A stretch of DNA of 64,000 nucleotides, from NCBI RefSeq assembly GCF_048544455.1, contig NC_133536.1, positions 197,039,325-197,103,324 of the forward strand, written 5' to 3'. The position numbers and the translations under genes were made by a program. Origin of the DNA: Silene latifolia. Its lineage: Eukaryota; Streptophyta; Magnoliopsida; Caryophyllales; Caryophyllaceae. Below are positions 1 through 10,218 of this stretch, piece after piece (position 1 is the stretch's first letter; each line of letters opens with the position of its first letter). Under the pieces are notes generated by a model that did no database searches, was not told the DNA's origin, and saw nothing but the letters and a program-made list of their open reading frames with translations.

Positions 1-371
1 ATACTATTTGTAAGCCCTCGGTTGTGACGGACATTGTTGGTTGGAATGTGTGCATTAGTACTTGAATCGTCTTTCATTTTTGTTGCATGCATGCCATGTA
101 GGACGCAGTTTAGGTGATTGACTGTTTCTCCTTCTCTCTTTTACATATAATTCACCCTTTGCTTCATGAGAGAAGAGTGACCACGTGAGAGTCCGATTTT
201 GTTGGTCTTGCAAGGTCGATAGGTCGGCTTTAGTTCTGAACAACTTATAACTCGTTTGCGTATTGACTACTGCAGCTGTAACCGTTGATTTTGTTGCATT
301 AAATTGGTTCAAGTAGAGAAGTTATAGCTAGCTCTGAGTTTTCATTTCCGTTCCATTAGTTTGCATTTATT

Positions 372-409
372 TTACTCGAGGACGAGTAAAGGTTCGGTTT
401 GGGGAGATT
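372..409 (+). promoter_or_regulatory. stem-loop plus polypurine tract of T1
   Basis: TTACTCG (372-378) and CGAGTAA (383-389) form a perfect 7-bp stem around the loop AGGA. It is followed at once by the purine-rich GGTTCGGTTTGGGGAGA (391-407), which abuts the LTR at 410. By position the purine run is the plus-strand primer (PPT). The stem recurs before the PPT of T2, A and C. Confidence 0.7.
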
Positions 410-692
410 TGATACATGCATTTTATATAGTCTTTTTAGCCTACTTTTGCACGTATTTCTATGTACTTTTGTACTGTTTTATATTGCATTATACCCCGAA
501 ATGGCTACTTTGGTTCGTTTTGTCTGTTTTGTAGGAATGAACCTGAAAGTAGTAGAATCATACCCTTTTCGTCCTGTTTTGGATGCATTTTGAGGAGACG
601 TGGATTTCAGAGCGAGATACTGCATTAGGATGCGTGAAGGAATGGTCTACGAAGCAGTCGGCAACGAGTTGAAGCTTATTTTGGAGGAAGAA

Positions 693-883
693 CACTCGAT
701 CGAGGAGTATTTTGGTTGATCGAGTGCTTTTATATGCTGAGGAGGTCGATCGAGTACTTTATTGTACTCGATCAAAATGCTGGATATCAGGTTTCCTCGA
801 TCGAGTAACATTTCTGCTCGATCGAGTGTTTTATATGCTGAAGTCCTCGATCGAGTTGTCTCAAACTACTCGATCGAGAGGTT
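693..883 (+). repeat. TCGATCGA palindrome array in the T1 LTR
   Basis: About seven copies, some imperfect, of a palindrome related to ACTCGATCGAGT lie in the U3-like part of the LTR, separated by 15-30 bases of non-repeated sequence. Short open frames through here read repeated Asp-Arg-Val and are not genes. Confidence 0.8.
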
Positions 884-1879
884 ATTGGTTTTCACGGGCC
901 TTAATTAACCCGTGTTGCTTATTTTAGTTTTGGACTTTGTATTTTCTATTTAAGCTTCGAATAATTAGGTCATTAGTACGCTACACACTGCTTAACACTT
1001 CTTAGCTTTCTCTCTTAATCTTAACCAAAACTTTTCTACTGTAAACTTCACTTTTGGGTTATTTTGCTTGGATCTCGTTGTTCTTTACGCCGAAATTCTT
1101 GTTATTGTAATCCTTCTCTCCTTTTAATCTTAATCTTACTTTAACTTGCTTTAATTCCTTTGTTCTGCTTAATTTAATTTCTGCTCTAATTTGTTTATGC
1201 CATATTATTATTATTGCAACATGTTTATCATTAGTTATTTCATTATTATTAATATTGACAACATTAATAGCATGAGTAGCTAATTTCTTTCATGTTGGGA
1301 CTAGGGGATCTATGGTAGAATTGTGACGATGTAGCGAATAGGCTAGATACTTATTTGTGAGAATTTGTACCCATGGCAATTTAATTATAATACCGACTTA
1401 GTTGAGTGCACGCTTCTAAGTTACCCTTTAATCTGGTTAAATTTATTCCTGTATCGGAAGATTGGACTAAATAGACCTTCTATGAACAATAGACTACCCT
1501 GATGAGGACGGAAGTTAAGTTGGTGGAAATCTAGAATAGAAAGTGGACCGGAAGGACCTTTCCAATATCCGTCTCACAGTAAATTATCTAGACTATATGC
1601 AGTTGAGTCATTAGGCTACCGTAGTGAACCGAAATCCCGACATGTTATTTCTTTATTGATCACCCTTATTCACAGTTTCTTGCCTTTACTGCTCTTTCCT
1701 TGCTACTCTTTCCCTAAAGCCTTTTAGTTTAGAAAACCGAATTACAACCCCCCATTTTGTGACCAAATAGACGGACCTCTAACAAATATCTTGCCTCCCT
1801 GTGGAGATCGACCCGACTTCCCTAGCTATATTAGTTAGTCCAGTTGGTTATTTTTGGTAGGTTTACGACGAGCCTCTCA

Positions 1880-2862
1880 AATCTTACCTAGTGGTCGTCG
1901 CTGCTCCCCTTTCACTCTCTGACATGTCAAACAACGAGCCACGAACTCAGCTGTTTCCTTCTTCATCCTAGGCCACCAGAAAGTCTTCTTCAATCTTTAT
2001 ATAACTTGTCACCGCCTGGATGTACCGAATATGGTGTGAAATGGGCCTCTGTCATGATTATCTTTTCAACTCCTCATCACTAGGAACACACCATCTCCCA
2101 TTGAATCTCACACTACCATTTGTAGGAATAGAGAATCTAGACACTGTCCCTATCTCTACTCCAGCTCTCCACTCCGAAATCTTGGGATCCAAAGCCTGTT
2201 TCCTGCGAATGTCATCATAAAGGTCTGGCTCCATTGTCAAATCCCCTCTAGCATCCCCTTTATGTATCATGTGTATCCCCATCTTTCCCACCTCATCTCT
2301 CAGGCGCATCAAAGACATAGCTGTGCATAGGGAGTGCACACTCTTCCTGCTCAAGGCATCTGCAACCATATTAGCTTTCCCTTCATGATAAATGATATCC
2401 ATGTCATAATCCCCAATCAGCTCCATCCACCTCCTCTGTCTCATGTTCAACTCCTTTTGAGTGATGATGTACTTGAGACTCTTGTGATCTGAAAACACCT
2501 TAAAGGTCGTCCCATAAAGATAGTGCCTCCAAATATTGAGAGCAAACACAACTGCACCCAACTCCAGATCATGTGTCAGGTAGTTCTCCTCATAAGGCTT
2601 CAATTGCCTAGAAGCATAGGCAATCACTTTTCCATTATGCATCAACACACAACCCAACCCATTATTTGAAGCATCTATATACACCTCAAAGTTCTCACTC
2701 CCTTCAGGTAATGCTAAGATTGGAGCTGTGGTCAAACGCTCCTTTAATGTTTGGAACGCCGTCTCACAACTTTCATCCCAACGAAACATGTTCTCTTTTC
2801 TCGTCAAAGCTGTCTTAGGTCTGGCTATCTTGGAAAAATCTTTCACGAACCATCGATAGTAC
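1880..2862 (-). pseudogene. M pol piece: RNase H and integrase N-terminal part
   Basis: On the minus strand the sequence reads as Ty3/gypsy RNase H (KDFSKIARP lead-in, [48 protein letters not shown]), followed by the zinc-binding start of integrase (CLTCQRVKGE near 1900-1930). The piece is bounded by element A on the right (target duplication AGTAC at 2858-2862) and by the T1 LTR on the left. It is a fragment of a larger polyprotein and is not expected to be expressed alone. Confidence 0.85.
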
Positions 2863-3207
2863 TGATGTGACCATAATTAGAGCATATTTAGTCCCCGAAT
2901 TAGCCTTGTTCCCATGCTTTTTAGTGCATATTTGGGTCATTTATTGTCTTTAGCTCTTTGTTTTGCATATTCTTTGAGGTTTTGATCCCTTGGTAGGAAA
3001 GGAGTGCAAACCTTGCATTTTCATGGCAAAATGAGGCTAAATTGATTGAATTCAATGACCAAGCATCAAGGAGAGACAAGATTAGAAGGCCTTTGTACAT
3101 ACTATAGTAGATGGGCAATGATGAGAAAAGATCCTTGCATCCCCGAGGAAATCCTCAAGGATTTTATGAAGAAAAAGAAAGAAAAGAAGAAGGAAAGAAA
3201 CTGCCTA

Positions 3208-3476
3208 ACAATCCGTGCGTCTTCCCCTGAAGACGCCCGTCCACCACCCACAACCCGTGCGTCTTCACCCTCTGGACGCCCGGGCAAAAGCTCCAGAAGA
3301 CGCCCGTCTTCACTCCCTGGACGCCCGGGCAGAAGCTGCCAAATCCGCCCGTCCCGTGCTAAAGACGCCCGGATTCCCAGACAGTCCCATTTCGTCTTCT
3401 TCAAGGAAGGATGCACATCTTTTTCTAGAGACCGGAGTCTCCCTAGAGACCGGAGTCTCCCAAAAGAGACCGGCGT
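3208..3476 (+). repeat. GACGCCCG/GCGTCTTC array in LTR U3 of A
   Basis: Short motifs such as CCGTGCGTCTTC, GACGCCCGTC and AGACCGGAGTCTCCC recur at 15-30 base spacing. GACGCCCGTCTTC and its counter-oriented forms give many short inverted pairs. The same type of array is repeated in the 3' LTR (about 12545-12795) and again inside A before ORF-1. Confidence 0.75.
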
Positions 3477-3545
3477 TTCCTCAACAAGGGACTTAATCAT
3501 CATTTAAGCCCTTAGTTAACCCTAATTCATGCACCTAATCCCCAC

Positions 3546-3553
3546 TATAAATA
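3546..3553 (+). promoter_or_regulatory. TATA box of the A 5' LTR
   Basis: TATAAATA, followed by CCCC, lies about 70 bases after the U3 repeat array. It is conserved at 12867-12874 in the 3' LTR and at 36587-36594 in element D. The position fits the U3/R promoter of an LTR. Confidence 0.65.
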
Positions 3554-4651
3554 CCCCATTAGTCTAATTTGAAGAGCATGTTCTTCTTAGCAATCTTTAG
3601 TGTAGATAATATCAATCAAATCTCTCTTTAATCTTGTAATCAACATTTAATCAAGTTTTAATACAAGTTTTATTTCCTTAGTCTCTCTCTTGTTCATCCT
3701 TTATTTTGGGTAATTGAAGATTTTTGGGTTATCATTGGGAGATTGACAACCTCTCAATCAAGGATCAAGTACTTCTTTTATTTGCTTTATTATTGGAATC
3801 ATTAGTAGGTATAATCCTCTTAATCCCTTTTTAATTATTGTTAATCACTTTCATTTATTCATCATGTTTCACTTTGTTGGTATGATTGACAACCTTGCTA
3901 GCATGTTCAACATGATAATGAGTGAGTAGTTTCCTTAGCTAGGGTTAATGGGTAATTAGGGGAAACCAACATGGGGAATGATTCATGCTTAAATTAATAT
4001 GCTTTCATAGTTTATTTGCTTGCTTGTTGTGATCTCAACTTATCCACATGTTATGTTTGATGAAATGTGAGCCTATGAATCCTTGTATTTTTTACCCATC
4101 ACCTATCTTTTCAATGAGACTTTTAAGACATAAACCAACTCGAGTCTTATTAGACCATGCATATTGTTGAGTAGGGAAGATTAAGTCGACTTGTAGGTGT
4201 TGTATAATCTAATCGATTCGGCTCTGGGACCCAAACTTTCCTAGGATTGTAAGATATAAACCAACTCGATCCATCACAACAATAATTGCTTGCTTATAAC
4301 TTGAGAATATGTTTGTATGATCAATTCCCATGAATCCCCTATGACCCCATGACACCCTAGTGCCTTTTATCAATTGTTTACATCCCTTTTAATTCATCTT
4401 GCTTATTTACTTTCATTGCTATATTAGTTTAGTGATCTTCTACTTCAAACCCCAATTGTGACACCCTTAAGACACCACTAGTTGCAATAGAAATCTCATC
4501 TCAATTCCCGTCCCTTGGGATCCGACCTTTACTTGCCTCTTTACTAATTGTAGAGTTGTTTGTGAAGTTATAAATTGTGTTTTGGTCTAGGTGCTCCTAA
4601 CGACAAGTACTGAAAAACTAAACCCCACGAGGGATCATACACGACCAAAAA

Positions 4652-4669
4652 TGGCGCCGTTGCCGTGGA
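4652..4669 (+). other. tRNA-Asp-type primer binding site of A
   Basis: TGGCGCCGTTGCCG and the bases after it lie four bases beyond the LTR end and match the complement of a plant tRNA-Asp 3' end, the usual Athila primer. Elements B, C and D have the same site. Confidence 0.85.
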
Positions 4670-4787
4670 CGGTGTTAACTTGATTTAGATTTTCTTATAT
4701 TGTTATTAGTTGTGTCTTTCTTTGCCTTGGGGAAGTAAAACTCCTCAAGGTTTGTTCTAATTGTTTTCGAGTTGTTTGATATTTTGC

Positions 4788-6104
4788 ATGTCTAGAAGGT
4801 CACAAGGTGACTTGTTACCCTTTGATCACGAAATCGAAAGAACTTTGACAACCAATAGAAGACTTGCTAGGAGAACTTTGAGAGGTATTGGTGAGGTTGT
4901 AGATATTCAACCAAATACTATTGAGTTCATCAACCCTTTTGGAAGAGAAGGTGAGGAGAACCCAACACAAAATCCAACACAAAATCAACCCACAATGCCT
5001 AAGTTTTCATCACATTCCGTACCTACCGAGGAGAACCTACCCAATGGTACTCCCACACCACAACATCTAACCGGAAATTTTATTGCCAAATCCGCATTTA
5101 TCCAATTAGTCGAAAGAAGCCAATTTGGGGGGATGCCTAGTGAAGACCCTCACTCTCATATGGAGACTTTTTGTGACTATTGTGATGCGATTTCTCAAAC
5201 CGGTGTAACTCAAGACCAAATTCGATGGGTCTTATTTCCTTTTTCTCTCATTGGCACCGTGAAACAATGGTTGAAAGGCCTTGATAAGGCTACTCTCGGA
5301 ATTGATTCTTGGAAGAAGTTGGCTCTAGCTTTCTACAAAAAGTTCTATCCACCGGAAAACACTAACATGCTAAGAGCTCAAATTACGGGCTTTAAGCAAA
5401 GGGATGAAGAATCTTTATATGAAGCTTGGGAGCGATTCAAAGGAATTTGTCGCTCATGTCCTCACCATGGACTTAGCGAGTGGTTCTTGGTACAACAATT
5501 TTGGAACGGTCTTTATGAAGATTCAAGGAACATTCTCAACATGGGATCAAATGGAATGTTCACCGAAGTTGATGACAATCAAACTTGGAACAAAATTGAG
5601 GAAATGGCGGTCCATAACTCACAATATAGTAGACCACGCAAGGCTACTAGAGGAGGAAAGCATGAAGAGGACTCCATTACTCAATTAGGTGCTCAACTTA
5701 GTGCTCACATTGATACCATCAATTTGAAGTTTGAAAAAGCTATGGCTAGACTTGAAGAAGCCTCAAAATCACCAAAGCATCATGTTAATGCCATGACGGC
5801 ATCTTCATCAATCCCAAGTGGGATATGTGAGAATTTTGGAACTTTGGGACATGACCAAAGTGAATGTAGGGGAACAAATGAACAAGTGAATGCTTTCCAA
5901 GCATACAAGAGTGGTACCCCTTATTCAAACTATTACAATGAAAACACCAAATTCCATCCAAATCTCTCATACAAAAGTCAAAATGTTCAAAACCCTGAAC
6001 CAACATACACCCCACCTCCCATGAGAAACCAAAATCAAAGACCCTTTTACAACCAAAACCAAGGTTACCAAAATCAAACTCCATACAATCAACAAAATGA
6101 CTAA
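4788..6104 (+). CDS. Gag protein of element A
   Basis: This is an open frame of about 438 residues from the ATG at 4788 (MSRRSQGDLLPFDHEIERTL). An in-frame ATG at 4761 adds nine residues that also appear at the equivalent place in D, so the leader may be translated, but the MSRRSQGD start matches the Gag of element C. The order is: Athila N-terminal motif; a retrotransposon capsid domain at about residues 100-260 (QFGGMPSEDPHSHMETF, QWLKGLDKATLGIDSW, RSCPHHGLSEW); a helical stretch; a zinc-knuckle-like region near residues 345-365; and an Asn/Gln/Pro-rich tail. In living relatives Gag forms the virus-like particle and packages RNA. Confidence 0.85.
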   Translation: MSRRSQGDLLPFDHEIERTLTTNRRLARRTLRGIGEVVDIQPNTIEFINPFGREGEENPTQNPTQNQPTMPKFSSHSVPTEENLPNGTPTPQHLTGNFIAKSAFIQLVERSQFGGMPSEDPHSHMETFCDYCDAISQTGVTQDQIRWVLFPFSLIGTVKQWLKGLDKATLGIDSWKKLALAFYKKFYPPENTNMLRAQITGFKQRDEESLYEAWERFKGICRSCPHHGLSEWFLVQQFWNGLYEDSRNILNMGSNGMFTEVDDNQTWNKIEEMAVHNSQYSRPRKATRGGKHEEDSITQLGAQLSAHIDTINLKFEKAMARLEEASKSPKHHVNAMTASSSIPSGICENFGTLGHDQSECRGTNEQVNAFQAYKSGTPYSNYYNENTKFHPNLSYKSQNVQNPEPTYTPPPMRNQNQRPFYNQNQGYQNQTPYNQQND

Positions 6105-7323
6105 GGTTTTGATGTTCAAAAAGCGGTCCTCCAAATGCAAAAAAATCACTAAGAGTTTTTCACTCAAATGAAAAAAGATAGTCAAGCAAAGGAAATCACC
6201 ATCAACAACATCCTAGCTCACACCAAAATGTTGGAAACCCAATTGACTCAACTAGCATCTTCAAGCTCACAAAGACAAAAGGGGCAATTACCACCTCAAA
6301 GTAATCCCCCCAAGACATGAAACGGTTAGTGCCATTCACTTGAGAAGTGGTACAAGGTATGAAGCACCGAAGAAGCAAGTTGAGGATGAAGTTGTGGAAG
6401 CTAGTGACAAAGAAGAAATTGTGCGAAATTCCAAGGATGAAGAACTATCAAAAGAAGAAATTTCAAAGAAAAATGAAGACAAGGTCAAGGAGAAGGAGCC
6501 CATTGTGATTAGACTTCCTTTTCCAAGTCGTCAAGCCAAGCCCAAATTTGATGACCAACTTGGAAAATTTATGGAAATTGTGAAGAATTTGGAAGTCTCA
6601 ATTCCTTTCACGGAATTAATCAATCACGTGCCGGCCTATGCAAAATACATGAAAGACATCCTCACAAAGAAGAAGTCGATCCGGAAGCTTGAGACTATCG
6701 CCTTCACTAAGGTGAGTAGTGCAATACTTCAAGGGAGTTCATCTCCAAAACTCAAAGATCCGGGAAGCTTCTCAATATCGTGTACCATTGGCGACACCAC
6801 GATCAACAAAGCCTTATATGATCTAGGGGCTAGTGTGAGTGTTATGCCGTACTCGGTGAGTAAAAGGTTGGGGATGTGAGAGCTTAAATGCACCAATATC
6901 ACACTCCAAATGGCCGATAGATCGACGAAGACATCATTAGGGATATGGGAAGATGTTCCCGTAAGAGTTGGGAAATTTTTCATCCCGGTGGACTTTGTCA
7001 TTGTTGACATGGAAGAAGACTCCAACATTCCAATCATTCTAGGAAGACCTTTATTACACACCGCGGGTGCGGTGATTGATGTGAAGCATGGAGAGCTCAC
7101 TCTAGAAGTGGGAGATGAGAGCATAACTTTCAATCTTGACAAGACCATGAGAGCTCCCTGTTTGCATGAACCATGCTTTATGGTTGATAATTATAGCCGG
7201 AAGGATGATAGGAAGAAGTCGGAATTCCAATGGAAGAAGAAAATTGAAGATGCTCCATTCAAAGAGCAAGTGAATTGTAACAAGGAGAGCTTGAAAAGCT
7301 CACCAAAGTCAAGCAATGAATAG
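6105..7323 (+). pseudogene. gag-pro linker and protease region of A
   Basis: A charged, Lys/Glu-rich linker (about 6340-6500) leads to RLPFPSRQAKPKFDDQLGKF, the usual Athila lead-in, and then to the aspartic-protease core LYDLGASVSVMPYSVSKRL near 6810-6880. The downstream part at 6910-7323 carries PVDFVIVDMEED and IPIILGRPLLHTAGAVID, the C-terminal half of the retropepsin fold. The protease would cleave the Gag-Pol precursor. The region is broken in a few places and no intact product is expected. Confidence 0.8.
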
Positions 7324-7940
7324 GATGGCCTCATTTGCCAAGACAAGAAAGTGGGAGAGTTGTCTCCATCAACTCAAGAGATCTTTAGTGATCAAGTAGA
7401 TGAAGTTTGTGGTCTTTGGGACGATGAGTTTGAAGGGATTTTCAATCCCTATATTGGTAATGCTATCGATCAAGACCGACATGAAGCACAACAAGGGCAA
7501 AGGTCTATTGAAGACCTTTATCATGATAATGAACAAGCTTTTGACTACTTTTTCAAGGTGTTGAGCAACATTAACACCACCTTGGACATGCCCCCATGAC
7601 ATCTCACTAAGGATGAGAGTTTGGTGGAGTCCTCCCTAAACCACCATTTGTAAATATTTCTAACTCCCTAACTCGCATTTTAATTCTTACATTGCATTTT
7701 TGTCATTTTTGGATTTTTATGCTTTGATCAAGATAATTATCATTTTTGAGAGAAGTGAGGGAGGGACTAATGATTCAATTGATGTGTAGTGCTTTAGCTT
7801 AGTGTGGGGATAGCAATTGCCTAGGCTATTCATGCCTTAGTAGTGCCCCTACAATGAAGAACACAGGATTTGAAGAATGAAATATGACAAGGGATATGCA
7901 AGTGCACGGATGGAACTGAATCCGGGTAAAACAGGGAGAA
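7324..7940 (+). other. post-protease remnant and spacer of A
   Basis: An 82-codon open frame (7351-7599) reads WDDEFEGIFNPYIGNAIDQ and a Glu/Asp-rich stretch. I do not recognise a domain. In full-length Athila elements RT would begin near here, but no RT, RNase H or integrase wording is present. The rest is AT-rich spacer with a short 'tagtgtgggga' purine run near 7800. Confidence 0.5.
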
Positions 7941-8305
7941 TCCGAGCGTCTTCATGGGAATCCGCCCGTCTTCAGGCAATCCGGGCATCTTTGTCAGAAT
8001 CTGCCCGTCCTTCTGAGCTGAAAATTTGAAATTTTGGGACTGTTGAAGAATCCGAGCGTCCTGGTAGAGAAGACGCTCGTCTTCAGAAATCCGCCCGTCT
8101 TGGAAGGAAAGACGCCCGTCTTTTTGCCTGTGAAAAACAAGAAATCTCACTGTCTGAGAATCCACCCGTCTTCAGAAGAAGACGCCCGTCCCGCAGTCGA
8201 TAAATCCGAGCGTCTTTGATGAAAGACGCTCGTCTTTAGGCGAGAAATCCTGAACAAAAAAAGGCAGAATCCGAGCGTCTCGAAGGAAAGACGCCCGTCT
8301 TCCCC
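7941..8305 (+). repeat. internal GAGCGTC/GACGCCCGTC repeat array upstream of ORF-1 in A
   Basis: Ten or more copies of 'CCGAGCGTCTTC' and 'AGACGCCCGTCTT'-type motifs alternate with short unique spacers, much like the U3 array of the LTR. Adjacent copies are often in inverted orientation (GAGCGTCTT followed by AAGACGCTC), so hairpins can form. The array ends 24 bases before a TATA-like box. Confidence 0.75.
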
Positions 8306-8327
8306 TGCAATTCAAAAATTTTCGGAT

Positions 8328-8341
8328 ATTTTAAATACCCC
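8328..8341 (+). promoter_or_regulatory. possible internal promoter of the A ORF-1 gene
   Basis: TTTTAAATACCCC resembles the LTR wording TATAAATACCCC and follows a repeat array of the same kind as in the LTR U3. The ORF-1 start is about 300 bases downstream, after a C/A-rich leader. The arrangement array, TATA, leader, gene copies that of the LTR. The promoter role is inferred. Confidence 0.4.
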
Positions 8342-8643
8342 ATCCCACATTCATTTCTTCATTCCTTCATTCAAAACACTACCCATAAACCCCAAAACCC
8401 AAAACCCTCATCCTCTCCATCACCAAAACAAGATTTCCTCAACCAAATTCAACCAAATCAAATCCAACCTTCCTTTTAACAACAATTAATCACTCCTCTT
8501 CCAACAAAAATCCAACCAAGCACCAAAATCTTCAACCTTTGAGTCGATTTTTGAAATTATAAAGGCAAAGCCTTTCATCTTAAAATCGATTTGGGTATAC
8601 TTGGAAATTGAAGATTTCCACTCTTTTCTTGGTTAAATCATCA

Positions 8644-10218
8644 ATGGCAAGAACAAAAGGATCAACAAAGGCACCTAAGGCAAAGGCACTCTCAACAATA
8701 CAAAAGTGTCTTCAAGCAAAGAAAGCCTCATTCGCTATGGTGGTAGCTAGTTCAAACTTGGAAGTTCAACAACAACAACCTCCCTTGGAAGCAACAACAT
8801 CAACAACTCCGGAAATTGCTCAATTATCAAACTATCCGGAGGTAATTTTCATTTCTAACTCCCATAGGGATACATTTGCCAAGTATGCTAGAAAATCCTT
8901 TCTATCCACCAAATTCATATGTGAAGATGGCTTGAACAAATTGGGTGTCCTTGAACAAACGAAAGCCTTCTTTGAAACCATGGGGTTGGGAAAATTGTTT
9001 GCTACAAGAGAATTGACATACCCCTCCCTTACCTTAGAATTCTTGAGTTCTTTGAAAGTTACTAAGGTAGATACTAGAGAAAACATCGAGTTCCGCCTTG
9101 CTAATGTGAGTAGGCGCATCACCTTTGATGAATTGGGTAAAGCATTGGGTCTTAGTGATTCACCTAGCTATTACAAGAATCCCGGAAAGTATGACCCCGC
9201 TTCTCTTTGGGAGGCGATTTCCGGGAGGAAATTTGAGAACTATCATGCTAGTCGCGCTCTATTAGTCCACCATCCGGGCATTAGAGTGTGGCACAAGGTC
9301 ATCGGGAATACTATCATTGCAAGAAAAGACACTAACCACTTTACCAAGCTCGATTGTGTTCTTCTTGAGTCGGCCTTAAATATTGGAAGGGAATTCACCA
9401 AGCCTTACAATTCTCTAAGGCTTTTGGTGGAAATATGGCTAAATGTTGATTGTGGAAAGCAAGGCACCACTGTTAATGTAAATGGAGGTCTAGTCACTCT
9501 TTTGGCTAAGTACTTTGATCCGAATTTCAACAAGTATAGCAAGTATGTGGCGAAAAAGGGGGGTCATCTCATTGACAAGGATGCCATGATTAACAAGTAC
9601 AAGTGGGTCACTCATAACCCTCTTGACACCAAATATGGGTGGCTCACCAATGAGGCTAGATCTTTTACTTTGCCTTCCAAGATATGCCGTTTGAGTGTCC
9701 ATCGGACCAACTACCTTCTTCCCCTCTCAAAAGAAGCCGAATACATCATCCGTCAACAAAGGGGTGAAATTGAAATGCCCTCCTCTTCCATTGTCACACC
9801 ACCCTACCCATTCAAGTATCAAGAGTTCAAACCCGAAGGTGTTGAAGCAAGCAAAGACTACATGACTCTACTTATGCAAGAGATGCACAAACAAGCTTTT
9901 AAGGATCGGGAAGATGCATACTTAGCCCAATATCCACCCCTCCTTCATTTATCTAGGCAAGGACTGCTTGATCCTTCATGTCCTTTGCCTAGTTGGGCGG
10001 ATAGGGAAGTCTTCTTTCCGAGTGCATCTAGGGGTGAGATTCCGGGTGACGATGAGGTTGTCGGTGATGAGGTTGTTGATGATAGCATTGAGGAAGAGGC
10101 TAATGAAGAAGAAGAAGAGGATGATGAAGGAAGTGAGCAAGGAAGTGAAGAGGGAAGTGGTGATGAGTCCACTTCTATTGAGGAAGATGATGACAATGAT
10201 GATATGATGGAAGACTAG
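8644..10218 (+). CDS. Athila ORF-1 family protein of element A
   Basis: This is an open frame of about 524 residues from ATG 8644 (MARTKGSTKAPKAKAL). An upstream in-frame ATG at 8608 adds 12 residues and is less like a basic start. The core matches the plant 'Arabidopsis retrotransposon ORF-1' family: YPSLTLEFLSSLKV, FRLANVSRRITFDELGKALG, and a GLVTLLAKYF segment near residue 290. The last 60 residues are almost all Glu, Asp, Ser and Gly. The role of the family is unknown. It occupies the place of an envelope gene in Athila, but I see no signal peptide and no membrane segment. The frame is open throughout. It is the 3'-most gene of A, and a partner copy lies in element D at 42014-43303. Confidence 0.85.
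   Translation: MARTKGSTKAPKAKALSTIQKCLQAKKASFAMVVASSNLEVQQQQPPLEATTSTTPEIAQLSNYPEVIFISNSHRDTFAKYARKSFLSTKFICEDGLNKLGVLEQTKAFFETMGLGKLFATRELTYPSLTLEFLSSLKVTKVDTRENIEFRLANVSRRITFDELGKALGLSDSPSYYKNPGKYDPASLWEAISGRKFENYHASRALLVHHPGIRVWHKVIGNTIIARKDTNHFTKLDCVLLESALNIGREFTKPYNSLRLLVEIWLNVDCGKQGTTVNVNGGLVTLLAKYFDPNFNKYSKYVAKKGGHLIDKDAMINKYKWVTHNPLDTKYGWLTNEARSFTLPSKICRLSVHRTNYLLPLSKEAEYIIRQQRGEIEMPSSSIVTPPYPFKYQEFKPEGVEASKDYMTLLMQEMHKQAFKDREDAYLAQYPPLLHLSRQGLLDPSCPLPSWADREVFFPSASRGEIPGDDEVVGDEVVDDSIEEEANEEEEEDDEGSEQGSEEGSGDESTSIEEDDDNDDMMED

Larger units (their letters stand above)
1..1879 (+). mobile_element. 3' end and 3' LTR of Athila-like Ty3/gypsy element T1
   Basis: The first 409 bases are the 3' untranslated end of an element whose body lies off the left edge. 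The LTR runs from 410 (starts TGATACATGC) to about 1879 (ends CTCTCA). The same arrangement, with the same wording before the LTR, is seen again at 45575-47471. Directly after 1879 the sequence is minus-strand integrase of element M, so T1 inserted into M. The family is assigned from the shared LTR start with element B, which has a tRNA-Asp primer site. The LTR's right end is placed where M's integrase reading resumes, so it may be off by a few bases. The target duplication cannot be checked because the other end is outside the window. Treated as a fossil. Confidence 0.75.
2863..4647 (+). repeat. 5' LTR of element A
   Basis: This 1,785-bp direct repeat begins TG and ends CA, and pairs with 12195-13968 (1,774 bp). 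A GACGCCCG-type repeat array occupies about 3208-3476, in the U3 region, and a TATA box follows at 3546. Open frames across the array (for example 3046-3507) are products of the repeats, not genes. Confidence 0.92.

Noticed and set aside
3046-3507. 153-codon frame (and its copy at 12378-12767) rich in Arg, Pro and Ser
   Set aside because: It lies in the A LTR U3 and is produced by the GACGCCCG repeats; the opposite strand is equally open.
8644-10218. ORF-1 as a viral envelope gene
   Set aside because: The position fits Athila env-like genes, but no signal peptide, membrane span or fusion motif is visible; kept as ORF-1 family of unknown role.
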